From: Dokdonella_A sp963758365
GTDB lineage: Bacteria; Pseudomonadota; Gammaproteobacteria; Xanthomonadales; Rhodanobacteraceae
NCBI GenBank assembly: GCA_963758365.1
Contig: CAVWVB010000001.1
Location: 434,001 to 498,000, forward strand
Length of the DNA: 64,000 nucleotides
Direction of reading: 5' to 3'
Shown one piece after another: positions 34,427 to 42,752 of the stretch (the stretch's first letter is position 1; each line of letters opens with the position of its first letter). The notes beneath the pieces were generated by a model, which worked only from the letters and a program-made list of their open reading frames with translations, searched no databases and was not told where the DNA came from. The position numbers and the translations under genes are program-made.

Positions 34427-35575
34427 ATGAAGCAGCCCATGCCAGTCTCCCGTTTGCGCTTGACGTTTCTGACCGCCATTGCCTTTTGCGCAGCCAGCCC
34501 GTGGGCGCTCGCGCAGACCACGATCAATCTCAATACCGCGAACGGTACCTGCGTCGCGGTGATTGCCGACCCCGCGGGACTCACTCTCGATACGACACCG
34601 GGCAGCACCACGCTGGTCGGCAACGATGTGACCCTGACCGCGTCGCAGCCCGGGGCCTGCAACCCGGCTGGCGGCGGTGGCGGCCTGCCCGCGCCGACAC
34701 CCAACCCGATTCCGCTGACCGCACCCGCGAGCGCGCAGTCGGGAGTGCTCTTTGCGGTCACCTGGCCGCAAATGGCCAATGCCACGCAATGCGTCGGCAG
34801 CGGAACCCTCAATGGCGCGAACGCGCCGACTCTCGGCGACTGGACCACGCTGACTACGGTCAGCACGAGCGGCACGAACACGCGCAATGTGCTGGTGCCT
34901 TCGAGCTCGAACACCAGCACGCTGGTGCTGACCCTGACCTGCTGGAACGCCGACAACTCGGCCTCGGCGACCGGCCAGACCGGCAGCATCGCGGTCGCGG
35001 CCGCACCCGTGGGCACGTGTCCGACCACGATCACGATGCCGAACGGAACGCGTACCCTGCTGACCCGCAGCAACATCTCGTACGGCGTGTATCCGGCGCA
35101 GCGGCCCAACGTGGACGTGAGCCAGTGGGACAATATCTGGGGCCACAATTCGACCACGGATACCGGCACGCCGTGGCCCGGTGTCGGCGGCGCGTCGCCT
35201 GTGCTGGGGTCGTTCGCGCGGGCGAGTTACATCGGCGCGCACTTCCGCACCACGTCGGATACCACGCGGCTCGGTCATTTCTCGAATCCGAGCTTCGTCG
35301 CGGGTCCGAACGTCACGATGGCGATCAGCACGCAGTGCGGTGACTTCAGCGCGCACCTGCCGACGCCGGGCTGCATCGCGACGGACGTGCCGCCGTCCGA
35401 TGCCAATCTGGTTTCGTGGAAGCTCACGCCGAACAATCCAACCGGCTCGTGCAACCTGCAGCCGAACACCGACTACTACGTGAACATGACGTTCACTGAT
35501 CCGGCCGCGATCGTGAACGGTTGCCCGTCGGGTGCAACGACCTGCTTCATCGGCGCCGTGAGCTACCACAACTAG
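34427..35575 (+). CDS. Secreted Thr/Ser/Asn-rich protein of unknown function
   Basis: A 382 aa protein with a signal peptide (cleavage near PWALAQ) and a mature part rich in Thr, Ser, Asn, Ala and Gly. The first domain (about 25-210) has an Ig-like feel (VLFAVTWPQMANATQC, LVLTLTCWNADN). The second (about 210-382) contains SYGVYPAQRPNVDVSQWDNI, GSFARASYIGAHFR and a cysteine-rich end (CGDFSAHLPTPGC, CNLQPNTDYYVNM, CPSGATTC). I do not recognise the family. Start ATG 34427 or 34439; a TAGAAT hexamer at 34399 may be a -10 element. It could be a secreted or surface protein; no enzyme motif is seen. Confidence 0.8.
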   Translation: MKQPMPVSRLRLTFLTAIAFCAASPWALAQTTINLNTANGTCVAVIADPAGLTLDTTPGSTTLVGNDVTLTASQPGACNPAGGGGGLPAPTPNPIPLTAPASAQSGVLFAVTWPQMANATQCVGSGTLNGANAPTLGDWTTLTTVSTSGTNTRNVLVPSSSNTSTLVLTLTCWNADNSASATGQTGSIAVAAAPVGTCPTTITMPNGTRTLLTRSNISYGVYPAQRPNVDVSQWDNIWGHNSTTDTGTPWPGVGGASPVLGSFARASYIGAHFRTTSDTTRLGHFSNPSFVAGPNVTMAISTQCGDFSAHLPTPGCIATDVPPSDANLVSWKLTPNNPTGSCNLQPNTDYYVNMTFTDPAAIVNGCPSGATTCFIGAVSYHN

Positions 35576-35586
35576 CCGAACCATCC

Positions 35587-35623
35587 CGCCCGCGCGGGGT
35601 CCGAGAGCGGACCTGCGCGGGCG
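35587..35623 (+). terminator. Long GC-rich hairpin after the secreted protein gene
   Basis: CGCCCGCGC (35587-35595) pairs with 35615-35623, and an inner GGTCC/GGACC pair extends the stem. It starts 11 bases after the stop codon. There is no T run, so it may stabilise the 3' end or assist Rho-dependent termination. Confidence 0.45.
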
Positions 35624-35756
35624 CGATACCGTCCAGGCTCGGATCCGGCGTCGCGCTAGTCCGGTTCGCACGCTGCATCGCATGCGCGAATCGCCGGCCG
35701 CACGCGATGCTGCCGGATGCCGTACCCATTGCATTCCCACCTGAAGAGTCCGATCC

Positions 35757-36710
35757 ATGACGTCCCTGCGGCAGCCGTTTCTCCTGTGCCTGTTCCTTAC
35801 CCTCGTGCTGGCCGCGCCGATCTGCACGGCAGGTGGTCCTTCGCCTGGCGCCCCGAGTACCGTCGTCGCGAGCCAGGGCGGTGCGATCGTCACCCTCGAG
35901 GATCTCGATGCGTTCGCCAACGGTATTCCGGAGGCACAACGCGCCGGATTCTTCAACAGTCCCACGCGAATCGAAAACCTGATCACCCAGCTTCTCCTGC
36001 AGAAACAGCTTGCCGCGGAAGCGCGGGCCAACGGTCTCGACAAGACCCCTCTCGTGCGCAAGCAGGTCGCTCTCGCCGAAGAAGATGCGCTCGGCAAGGC
36101 GCGCATGCAGCAGGTCCGCGACGATCTCAAGCTGCCCGATTTCGACGAGCTCGCGCAGGAGGAATATCAGGCCCACAAGGAAAGCCATGTCGTGCACGGT
36201 ACGCTCGACGTCGAGCACATCCTGATCGGCACGGGCAAGCGCAGTGAAGCCGAAGCGAAGGCGCTGGCCGAGACTGTCGAGAAGGAAGCGATCGCGCATC
36301 CGGACCGGTTCGAGGCGCTGGTCGAGAAATACTCCGACGACCCGAGCAAGGCCGACAACCACGGTCTGATGCACGATGCCGGCGACAGCAAGAAGTATGT
36401 GCGCGAGTTTGCCGAGGCCGCGTCGGCATTGAAGAAACCCGGTGACCTGTCCCCGATCGTGAAGACCTCGTACGGATTCCACATTCTCAAGCTGGTCAAG
36501 CGGACCGCCGACAGGACGCCGACGTTCGCGGACGTGAAAAAGGAGATCCTGGCCAAGCTGCGCAGCGATTATCTCGACAAGCAGGTCAAGCTGCATGCCG
36601 ACACCCTGCGCAACCTGCCGCTGGACGCAAACGCCGAGCTCGTGGCTTCGCTGCGCACGCGCTATCTCGATGCGTCGAAATCCGCGCCTGACGGCGGCGG
36701 CCAGAAATAG
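35757..36710 (+). CDS. PpiC-type periplasmic peptidyl-prolyl isomerase
   Basis: A 317 aa secreted foldase. Signal peptide of about 25 residues (FLLCLFLTLVLAAPICTAG), N-terminal SurA-like helices (NLITQLLLQKQLAAEARANG), then a parvulin domain of about 150-250 (DVEHILIGTGKRSEAEAKAL, FEALVEKYSDDPSKADNHG, LSPIVKTSYGFHILKLVKR). Parvulin isomerases speed proline cis-trans steps of exported proteins. It lies after two secreted proteins and the type II secretion operon and could help their folding, though that is inferred from position. A hairpin (GTCCACGC/GCGTGGAC, 36723-36754) follows the gene. Confidence 0.88.
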   Translation: MTSLRQPFLLCLFLTLVLAAPICTAGGPSPGAPSTVVASQGGAIVTLEDLDAFANGIPEAQRAGFFNSPTRIENLITQLLLQKQLAAEARANGLDKTPLVRKQVALAEEDALGKARMQQVRDDLKLPDFDELAQEEYQAHKESHVVHGTLDVEHILIGTGKRSEAEAKALAETVEKEAIAHPDRFEALVEKYSDDPSKADNHGLMHDAGDSKKYVREFAEAASALKKPGDLSPIVKTSYGFHILKLVKRTADRTPTFADVKKEILAKLRSDYLDKQVKLHADTLRNLPLDANAELVASLRTRYLDASKSAPDGGGQK

Positions 36711-36937
36711 CCGGGCCGGGCGGTCCACGCGCGGGGGTGCCCGGCTGCGTGGACGCGGATCGGGGTGGACGCTGCGATGCGCGGCATCGGCAACGCGGCG
36801 TGTTCGCTGACGCGCCCCATCCGAAACCCGTTGCCACGCGTTCACGTGCTGCGCCCTGCATGAGGGACACAACGCGAACGCGCCGTGCAACCGCATCTCC
36901 GCTACCATCGCGGCGGTTGCTCCAGAGACTGATCCCG

Positions 36938-37708
36938 ATGGCTGCCGCCGCCCTGACGCTGCGTTTCTTCCGGCGCGAGCTGACCAACCGCTTCGCGGGC
37001 AGCTTTTCGGGCGGACTGTGGGCATTGTTCCAGCCGCTGCTGCAGCTGGCCGTGTACTCCTTCGTGTTCGTGTACATCTTCAAGGCGCGCGTACCGGGCG
37101 CGGGCGCACCCGGATACGTTCCGTTCCTGGTCACTGCGTTGTGGCCCTGGACCGCTTTCTCGGAGGCGATCCTGCGGTCGACGACAGCGATCCAGGACAA
37201 TGCCGCGTTGATCGGCAAGGTCGCGCTGCCGCGCGAGGTGCTGGTCGTGGCCAGCGTCTGTGCGAGCTTCGCGATCCATATCATCGGCTTCGTCGCGATC
37301 GTCGCGATTCTGTGGCTCGGCGGCCGCGGCGTCCTCCTGACCGGCCTGCCGGCCGCGCTCGCGCTGTACGTGCCGCTTTTCGCGCTGGCGCTCGGCCTCG
37401 CGCTCATCTGCGCCTCGGTCCAGGTATTCGTGCGTGATCTCGTGCAGGCCCTCGGTCAGGTGCTGCCCCTGCTGATGTTCGGCGCGCCGATCTTCTATGA
37501 TCGGGCGCTGCTGCCGGCCCGTTTTCAGGGGCTGCTGGATTTCAATCCTTTCACGTTCTATGCCGAATCTTTTCGCGCGCTGCTGCTCGGCCACGGCCGC
37601 CTCGACCCGGTGCACGCCGTCATTGCGTTTGCCGTCGCGGCGGTGATCCTGTTTTCCGGACATCGGCTGTTCCGTCGTCTCGATGCGCATTTCGAGGACT
37701 TCCTGTGA
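36938..37708 (+). CDS. wzm: Polysaccharide ABC exporter permease (Wzm-type)
   Basis: A 256 aa ABC-2 permease with six membrane helices, beginning with the amphipathic TLRFFRRELTNRFAGSFSGG. Typical marks are LWALFQPLLQLAVYSFVFVYIFK-type first helices and APIFYDRALLPARFQGLLDFNPFTFYAESFRALLLG near the end. With Wzt it moves a finished, lipid-linked glycan such as an O antigen across the inner membrane. An in-frame ATG at 36860 would add a basic extension without family support. The stop overlaps the wzt start (GTGA). Confidence 0.88.
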   Translation: MAAAALTLRFFRRELTNRFAGSFSGGLWALFQPLLQLAVYSFVFVYIFKARVPGAGAPGYVPFLVTALWPWTAFSEAILRSTTAIQDNAALIGKVALPREVLVVASVCASFAIHIIGFVAIVAILWLGGRGVLLTGLPAALALYVPLFALALGLALICASVQVFVRDLVQALGQVLPLLMFGAPIFYDRALLPARFQGLLDFNPFTFYAESFRALLLGHGRLDPVHAVIAFAVAAVILFSGHRLFRRLDAHFEDFL

Positions 37709-38904
37709 GCGCACTGCTGATCGAGGCTCGCGGACTCGGCAAGTCCTATCCGAAGGTGCACCGCAGCAGCGACCGTCTGCGCGCACTCGGGCGCCTGTTG
37801 TTCACGCGTGTCGAGCCGGCTGGAACCAGCGTGCTGCGCAACGTCGACCTGGAAGTCCACCGCGGCGAATCGCTGGGATTGATCGGTGCAAACGGAGCCG
37901 GCAAGTCGACGCTGCTCAAACTGATCACCGGTGTGCTGACGCCGACGACGGGCCGCGTGAAGGTCAACGGGGATATCGGCGCGCTGCTCGAACTCGGCGC
38001 CGGGTTCCATCCCGAATACAGCGGACGCGACAACGTTGCGATGGCAGCGGCCCTGCATGGCCTGGGCAGTGCGGAGTTGCGCGCACGCCTGCCGGAGATC
38101 ATCGCGTTTGCAGACATCGGCGACTACATCGACGAGCCGGTCAAGCACTATTCCTCGGGCATGGTCGTGCGCCTCGGTTTCGCGGTGATCGCGGCACTCA
38201 AGCCGGATCTGCTGGTAACCGACGAAGTGCTCGCAGTGGGCGACGAGTCGTTCCAGAAGAAATGCGTGGGCTGGATGCAGGATTATCTTGCGCAGGGTGG
38301 CACGCTGATTCTCGTTTCGCACAGCATGTATCACGTGCAGAAGCTGTGCCGCCACGCCTGCTGGTTGCGCGATGGGGAGATCGCGATGGCCGGAGATGTG
38401 TTCGACGTGACCCAGGCCTATCTCGCGTGGCACGAGCGCAAGGCCGCGCCGCCCGAGCAACGCGAGATCGTGCGCGGCAGCCTCGAGTTCAGCGTGCTCG
38501 AGGCGAGCCTGAACGGGGAGGAGCCCGGTCGGACCTTGCAGGTTGAACGCGGCGGAACATTGACCGTGCGCGCGCGGATCCGATCGCGCGACGGCCGCAT
38601 ACCCTGTGTCGCATTCGGTCTGGTGCGCGCAGATGGTACGCCGGTCTATGGTGTGAGCACCGAAATGGATGGTTGCGCGCCGCAGCCTGTCGCCGACGAC
38701 GAGTATGTCTGTGAGATCGTGTTCGACGATCTGCCCCTGCTGCCCGGTGCGTACTCCGTGCGCGTTCATCCGATGGATCCCGAGGGTGTGCGCGTGTTCG
38801 ACACGGTCGAACGCGCACTGACGGTCCGCGGGGCATCGCGCGAATTCGGCCTGGTCCGGCTCACGCATCACTGGAACCCGATCCGTACGGAGGCCTCCGC
38901 GTGA
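37705..38904 (+). CDS. wzt: Polysaccharide ABC exporter ATPase with C-terminal binding domain (Wzt-type)
   Basis: A 399 aa protein: ATPase domain with Walker A GANGAGKST (61-69), the Wzt-type signature HYSSGMVVRLGF, and Walker B LLVTDEVLAVGDESF. About 150 extra residues (from ~250) form a beta-rich domain (LEFSVLEASLNGEE, FGLVRADGTPVYGVSTEMDG, YEC-like strands, GAYSVRVHPMDPEG) corresponding to Wzt_C. In systems studied elsewhere this domain recognises a capped end of the polymer. GTG 37705 overlaps wzm, and the stop overlaps the methyltransferase start. Confidence 0.93.
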   Translation: MSALLIEARGLGKSYPKVHRSSDRLRALGRLLFTRVEPAGTSVLRNVDLEVHRGESLGLIGANGAGKSTLLKLITGVLTPTTGRVKVNGDIGALLELGAGFHPEYSGRDNVAMAAALHGLGSAELRARLPEIIAFADIGDYIDEPVKHYSSGMVVRLGFAVIAALKPDLLVTDEVLAVGDESFQKKCVGWMQDYLAQGGTLILVSHSMYHVQKLCRHACWLRDGEIAMAGDVFDVTQAYLAWHERKAAPPEQREIVRGSLEFSVLEASLNGEEPGRTLQVERGGTLTVRARIRSRDGRIPCVAFGLVRADGTPVYGVSTEMDGCAPQPVADDEYVCEIVFDDLPLLPGAYSVRVHPMDPEGVRVFDTVERALTVRGASREFGLVRLTHHWNPIRTEASA

Positions 38905-39803
38905 GCGAAGACGGCGCCCTGCCGTTCACCGGTGAGCGATTCACGCCCGAATGCGAGCGTGAGATCTGGTACGAGCACTGGCATCGCTACGCATTCGCGC
39001 AGCGACTCGCGCGGGGCAGGCGGGTTCTGGACGCCGCCTGCGGCGAGGGTTACGGCTCGGCGCTGCTGTCCGCGGTCGCCGCAGACGTCGTCGGCGTCGA
39101 CATCGATGCGCAGTCGATCGCGCACGCGCGCGCGCGCTATGGACCCCGACGCGGGCTGCGCTATGAGGAGGCCGACGCGACCGACCTGCCGTTCGCCGAT
39201 CATGCGTTCGACCTCGTGGTTTCGTTCGAGACGCTCGAGCACCTGGCTGAGCAGGAACGCCTTCTGCGCGGATTCTCGCGCGTGCTCGCCGACGACGGCG
39301 TACTGGTGGTCTCGTGTCCGGACAGGCATGCCTACAGCGAGGTTGCGGGATTTCGAAACGAGTTCCACGTGCGCGAACTCTACAGGGACGAACTGCTCGA
39401 CCTGCTGATGCCGCATTTCGGCGAAGTGCGCCTGTACGGTCAGAAGCTCCTGTTCCAGTCCGCGCTTTGGGCGCTGGATTCGGAGCCGGCCCGTTGCGAG
39501 ACGACCACCGCGAGCGCTGAGGGCGCTCCGATCGTTGCAGGCCTCGGCTATGCGCCAATGTATTTCGTGGCGGTCTGCGCCAAGCGTGCGTTGCCCGACT
39601 CGCTGCCCGACCTGTCCCTGTTCGGCGACGGCGAGGAATCAGTGTACGCGCACTACAATCACGAGATCCGCAAGAACATCGGCGCCGGCACGCGCATCGC
39701 CGAGCTCGAAGCGGAAGTCGAGCGCCTGCGCGCCCGGCTCCAGGCTTCAGACCACGACGAGCCGCCGCGTCGCGACTGGCGCTTCTGGCGCCGCAACCGG
39801 TAG
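38901..39803 (+). CDS. SAM-dependent methyltransferase with C-terminal coiled coil
   Basis: A 300 aa class I methyltransferase. The SAM-binding glycine loop is VLDAACGEGYGSALL (about 43-57), the acidic motif VVGVDIDAQS follows, and FDLVVSFETLEHL completes the core. The last ~35 residues form a short coiled coil (RIAELEAEVERLRARL) and a basic tail. The GTG start overlaps the wzt stop as GTGA, so translation is coupled. The partner Wzt has a glycan-binding domain, so this enzyme may methylate the non-reducing end of the exported polymer, as in the E. coli O9a system. That role is inference. Confidence 0.87.
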   Translation: MSEDGALPFTGERFTPECEREIWYEHWHRYAFAQRLARGRRVLDAACGEGYGSALLSAVAADVVGVDIDAQSIAHARARYGPRRGLRYEEADATDLPFADHAFDLVVSFETLEHLAEQERLLRGFSRVLADDGVLVVSCPDRHAYSEVAGFRNEFHVRELYRDELLDLLMPHFGEVRLYGQKLLFQSALWALDSEPARCETTTASAEGAPIVAGLGYAPMYFVAVCAKRALPDSLPDLSLFGDGEESVYAHYNHEIRKNIGAGTRIAELEAEVERLRARLQASDHDEPPRRDWRFWRRNR

Positions 39804-39807
39804 ACAA

Positions 39808-41673
39808 ATGAGCAGCAATCCCGACTACGAGATCAACTACGGCACGTTCGGCGTGACGTCACCGCAGCCGCGCATCGATCCGGATGCGCCGCTCTACGCG
39901 TCCGAGGACGGTGTCGTCGCGTCGCTCTCGAACAGCGAATGCATCTTCCAGGTCAAGCGCAGCGGCGAGACGCACGTGATGACCTTCCAGGTGCTGCAGG
40001 CACTGGACCAGAGTCGCGAATTCAGGACCCTCGACGAGCATGTCGCACGCATCCTCGCGACGATTCCGGGTCTGGCCGCGCAGCGCGAAGGGGTCGCTCG
40101 CGTGCTCGACAGCCTGGTCGGGCGAGGCCTGCTGGTCGCCGACCGCGAGTTCCTCGAACGCGTGACGAACGCGTCCGCGCGCGAGCCGGCGCCGCTGCGC
40201 GCGGTGTTCATTCGCGCCTGCGACCGCCCGGACCAGCTTGCCCATCTGCTCGCGTCGCTGACCGAATACGAGAGACGCTTTCGTGCCGATCGCCATTACG
40301 TGCTGATCGACGACTCGCGGTCGCGCGAAGCGGCCGATCGCCACCGTGACCTGCTGCGCGAATTCGCGCGCGCGACCGGTTGCAAGCTGACTTATCTGGG
40401 CACATCCGAGCGTGCCCGCCTCATCGACCGGCTCGCACGCGCCGTACCGCAGGCTGCGCGGATCCTGCCGCACCTGCTCGGCGGCGGCGATCTCGATGGC
40501 CGCTTTGGCGGCGGCCGCTCCTGGAATGCAGCACTGCTGCTCTCGGCGGGGGCGCGGCTCGTGCTGCTCGATGACGATCACCGCCTGCCGCTGCGCCGTT
40601 TCGAAGACACCCGGCCGGGACTGAACCCGAATCCGGCCGCCGCCGCCACCACCCAGTTCCATCGCAACATCGAGAACGCGCTGGGTGCGGGCGAGGAAGT
40701 CGATGACGATCCGTTCGAGATGCATCTGGCGGCGGTCGGCAGGCCGCTTGGAGCGTTGGCGAGCCGCTCCGACTACGCGATCGAGCGCAGCGCGCTGCGC
40801 GGTTTGCCCCTGAGCCGTCTCGACCACCTGCGCGGCGATGCGCCGGTCCTGACCACGCAACACGGCAGCTACGGCAGCTCGCGCACGGAATCGGGCATCT
40901 GGATGTACCAGATGCCGGCCGCGGAGCGTGCCGAGTTCACGCGTGACCGCGACAGCTACCTGCGCAATGTCGAGGCGGGTAGCCTCTGGTACGGCTACAA
41001 GCAAGCACGCGCGACGAGCGTAGCGAGCTTTACTCCGTTCGGTCTCGACAACAGCGTATTGCTGCCGTGCACGAATGCGCTCGGTCGCGGCGAGGATGCG
41101 CTGTTCTCGCGTGTCGTCGAGCTCTGTCACCCGGGTACCCTGATGCTCGAGTTGCCCGTCGCGATCGGCCACGTGCAGGAGAGCCAGCGGCGGCGCTCGC
41201 AACGCACGCTGGCCGCGCACACGCCTCGCTTCAACTATTTCATCAGCGATTTCGTGCAACGGCAGTTGCCCGAGTTCAACGCCGAGCAGCCGGCGCAGCG
41301 GCTGGAATTGCTGGCCGCGCATCTGCGCGACATCGGTGCGGCCAGCGACTCGGGCTGTCTGCGCCAGCTCCAGGAATATCTGGCCTACTCGCGTGCCGAC
41401 TTGATCGAACGCCTGCAGAACCAGTTCGATGGTGCCCAGGATGCGCCGGTCTACTGGCAGGCCGACGTGCGTTCGATCATCGAGGCGAACGGTCGCGCGC
41501 TGATCGCAAAAGATCCGCCGCGTCTCGGCGACTGGCCGGAAAACAGCGACGTCGCGGCCTGCGCAAGCCTGTTGCGTGAGGAGACCGCCCAGCTTGCGGC
41601 AGCCTACGATGCGTGGCCGGCGTTGTGGACCTATGCGTGCGAGCAGGGGACACGGCTGCTGGGTACGGTCTGA
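39808..41673 (+). CDS. Glycosyltransferase-like protein with PqqD-like N-terminal domain
   Basis: A 621 aa protein I cannot assign to a named family. Residues about 30-125 (VASLSNSECIFQV, VLQALDQSREFRTLDEHVARI, VARVLDSLVGRGLLVADREF) resemble the winged-helix PqqD/RRE fold. Residues about 130-300 look like a GT-A nucleotide-sugar domain: VFIRACDRPDQLAHLLASL, HYVLIDDS, GGGRSWNAALLLSAGARLVL and an acidic LLDDD at 253-257. The remaining ~320 residues are largely helical with no motif I know. It starts four bases after the methyltransferase stop and is followed by a GT2 gene after nine bases, so it belongs to the glycan operon. Confidence 0.75.
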   Translation: MSSNPDYEINYGTFGVTSPQPRIDPDAPLYASEDGVVASLSNSECIFQVKRSGETHVMTFQVLQALDQSREFRTLDEHVARILATIPGLAAQREGVARVLDSLVGRGLLVADREFLERVTNASAREPAPLRAVFIRACDRPDQLAHLLASLTEYERRFRADRHYVLIDDSRSREAADRHRDLLREFARATGCKLTYLGTSERARLIDRLARAVPQAARILPHLLGGGDLDGRFGGGRSWNAALLLSAGARLVLLDDDHRLPLRRFEDTRPGLNPNPAAAATTQFHRNIENALGAGEEVDDDPFEMHLAAVGRPLGALASRSDYAIERSALRGLPLSRLDHLRGDAPVLTTQHGSYGSSRTESGIWMYQMPAAERAEFTRDRDSYLRNVEAGSLWYGYKQARATSVASFTPFGLDNSVLLPCTNALGRGEDALFSRVVELCHPGTLMLELPVAIGHVQESQRRRSQRTLAAHTPRFNYFISDFVQRQLPEFNAEQPAQRLELLAAHLRDIGAASDSGCLRQLQEYLAYSRADLIERLQNQFDGAQDAPVYWQADVRSIIEANGRALIAKDPPRLGDWPENSDVAACASLLREETAQLAAAYDAWPALWTYACEQGTRLLGTV

Positions 41674-41682
41674 CAGCGCGGC

Positions 41683-42618
41683 ATGTCCGATCCGGTGCGC
41701 AGCGGATTGACCAGCATCATCGTGGTCGCGGCCGACAGCGGGCCGCTGCTGCGCACCTGCGTCGCGTCCGCGCTCGCCTCGTCGAATGAGCTGGTCGAAG
41801 TCATCCTCGTCGACAATGCGTCGCTGGATGGGGAAGTGGAGCGTACGCTCGCGGAACACCCGCGCGAGCCGCGCCTGCGCGCGCTGCGCAATGCGACCAA
41901 TCTCGGCTTCGGTCCGGCTTGCAATCGCGCCGCCGCGCTCGCGCACGGCGATGTGCTGTTGTTCCTGAATCCGGATTGCCTACTGCGTGCGGATACCGTG
42001 GCCGGCATGCGCGAGGCGCTGCGCGGCGACGAGCGCATCGGCCTGCTCGGCGTCACCGTCTGCGATCCGGACGGCAAGCCCGCACGCGGCAATCGGCGCC
42101 GTGATCCGACCTTGCGCCGTGCGCTGATGAGTCTGTGTGGCCTGTCGCGCTTCGAAACACGCTGGTCCGCACTGGCCGGAGTCGAGATGCCGGCGTACCC
42201 GGGCGAAATCGATGCGGCGCGCACCGAGCCCGTGGAGGCGGTCTCGGGTGCCTGCATGGCGTCGCCGCGTGCCGCGTACGATCGCGTCGGCGGCTTCGAC
42301 GAGGACTATTTCGTGCACGTCGAGGATCTGGACCTGTGTCGACGGATGCGCGAAGCCGGCCTGCGTGTCGCGATTGCCGCGCACCTGCGGGTGACCCATG
42401 CACAGGGCAGCTCGAGCCGCACGCGACCGGTGTTCGTCGCACGCCACAAGCATCGCGGCATGTGGCGCTATTTCCGGCGCTTCGATCCGGCTGCGCGCAA
42501 TCCCGTGCTGCGCGCGCTGGTCTGGTGCGGCCTCTGGGCGCATTTCGCGCTGCAGACGCCGTTGCTGGCCCTGCGCGCGTGCACCGGCGGCAAAAGAGAC
42601 GAGCGACCGCGACCGTGA
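41683..42618 (+). CDS. Family 2 glycosyltransferase (rhamnosyltransferase-like)
   Basis: A 311 aa GT-A enzyme: SIIVVAADSGPLLRTCVASA at the N-terminus, VILVDNASLDGEVE for nucleotide binding, NLGFGPACNRAAALAHGDVLLFLNPDC with the acidic metal site, and GGFDEDYFVHVEDLDLCRRMREAG with the catalytic ED region. The last ~45 residues include a short hydrophobic stretch (LWAHFALQTPLLALRA). Enzymes of this type add rhamnose or similar sugars in O-antigen synthesis. It closes the wzm-wzt glycan operon and converges on the OPT transporter with 134 unremarkable bases between. Confidence 0.9.
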   Translation: MSDPVRSGLTSIIVVAADSGPLLRTCVASALASSNELVEVILVDNASLDGEVERTLAEHPREPRLRALRNATNLGFGPACNRAAALAHGDVLLFLNPDCLLRADTVAGMREALRGDERIGLLGVTVCDPDGKPARGNRRRDPTLRRALMSLCGLSRFETRWSALAGVEMPAYPGEIDAARTEPVEAVSGACMASPRAAYDRVGGFDEDYFVHVEDLDLCRRMREAGLRVAIAAHLRVTHAQGSSSRTRPVFVARHKHRGMWRYFRRFDPAARNPVLRALVWCGLWAHFALQTPLLALRACTGGKRDERPRP

Positions 42619-42752
42619 ACACGCGGCGCTTTCCGTGATCGTGGTCGCGCTCCTCGCATGCGAACCGGCACTGCCGAATCAATCGGGCAGGGCAGGCCGC
42701 CTTCGGCATCGCGCATCCGCGCGATGGTTGGTGCAGGCCGCGATGCGCGCGC

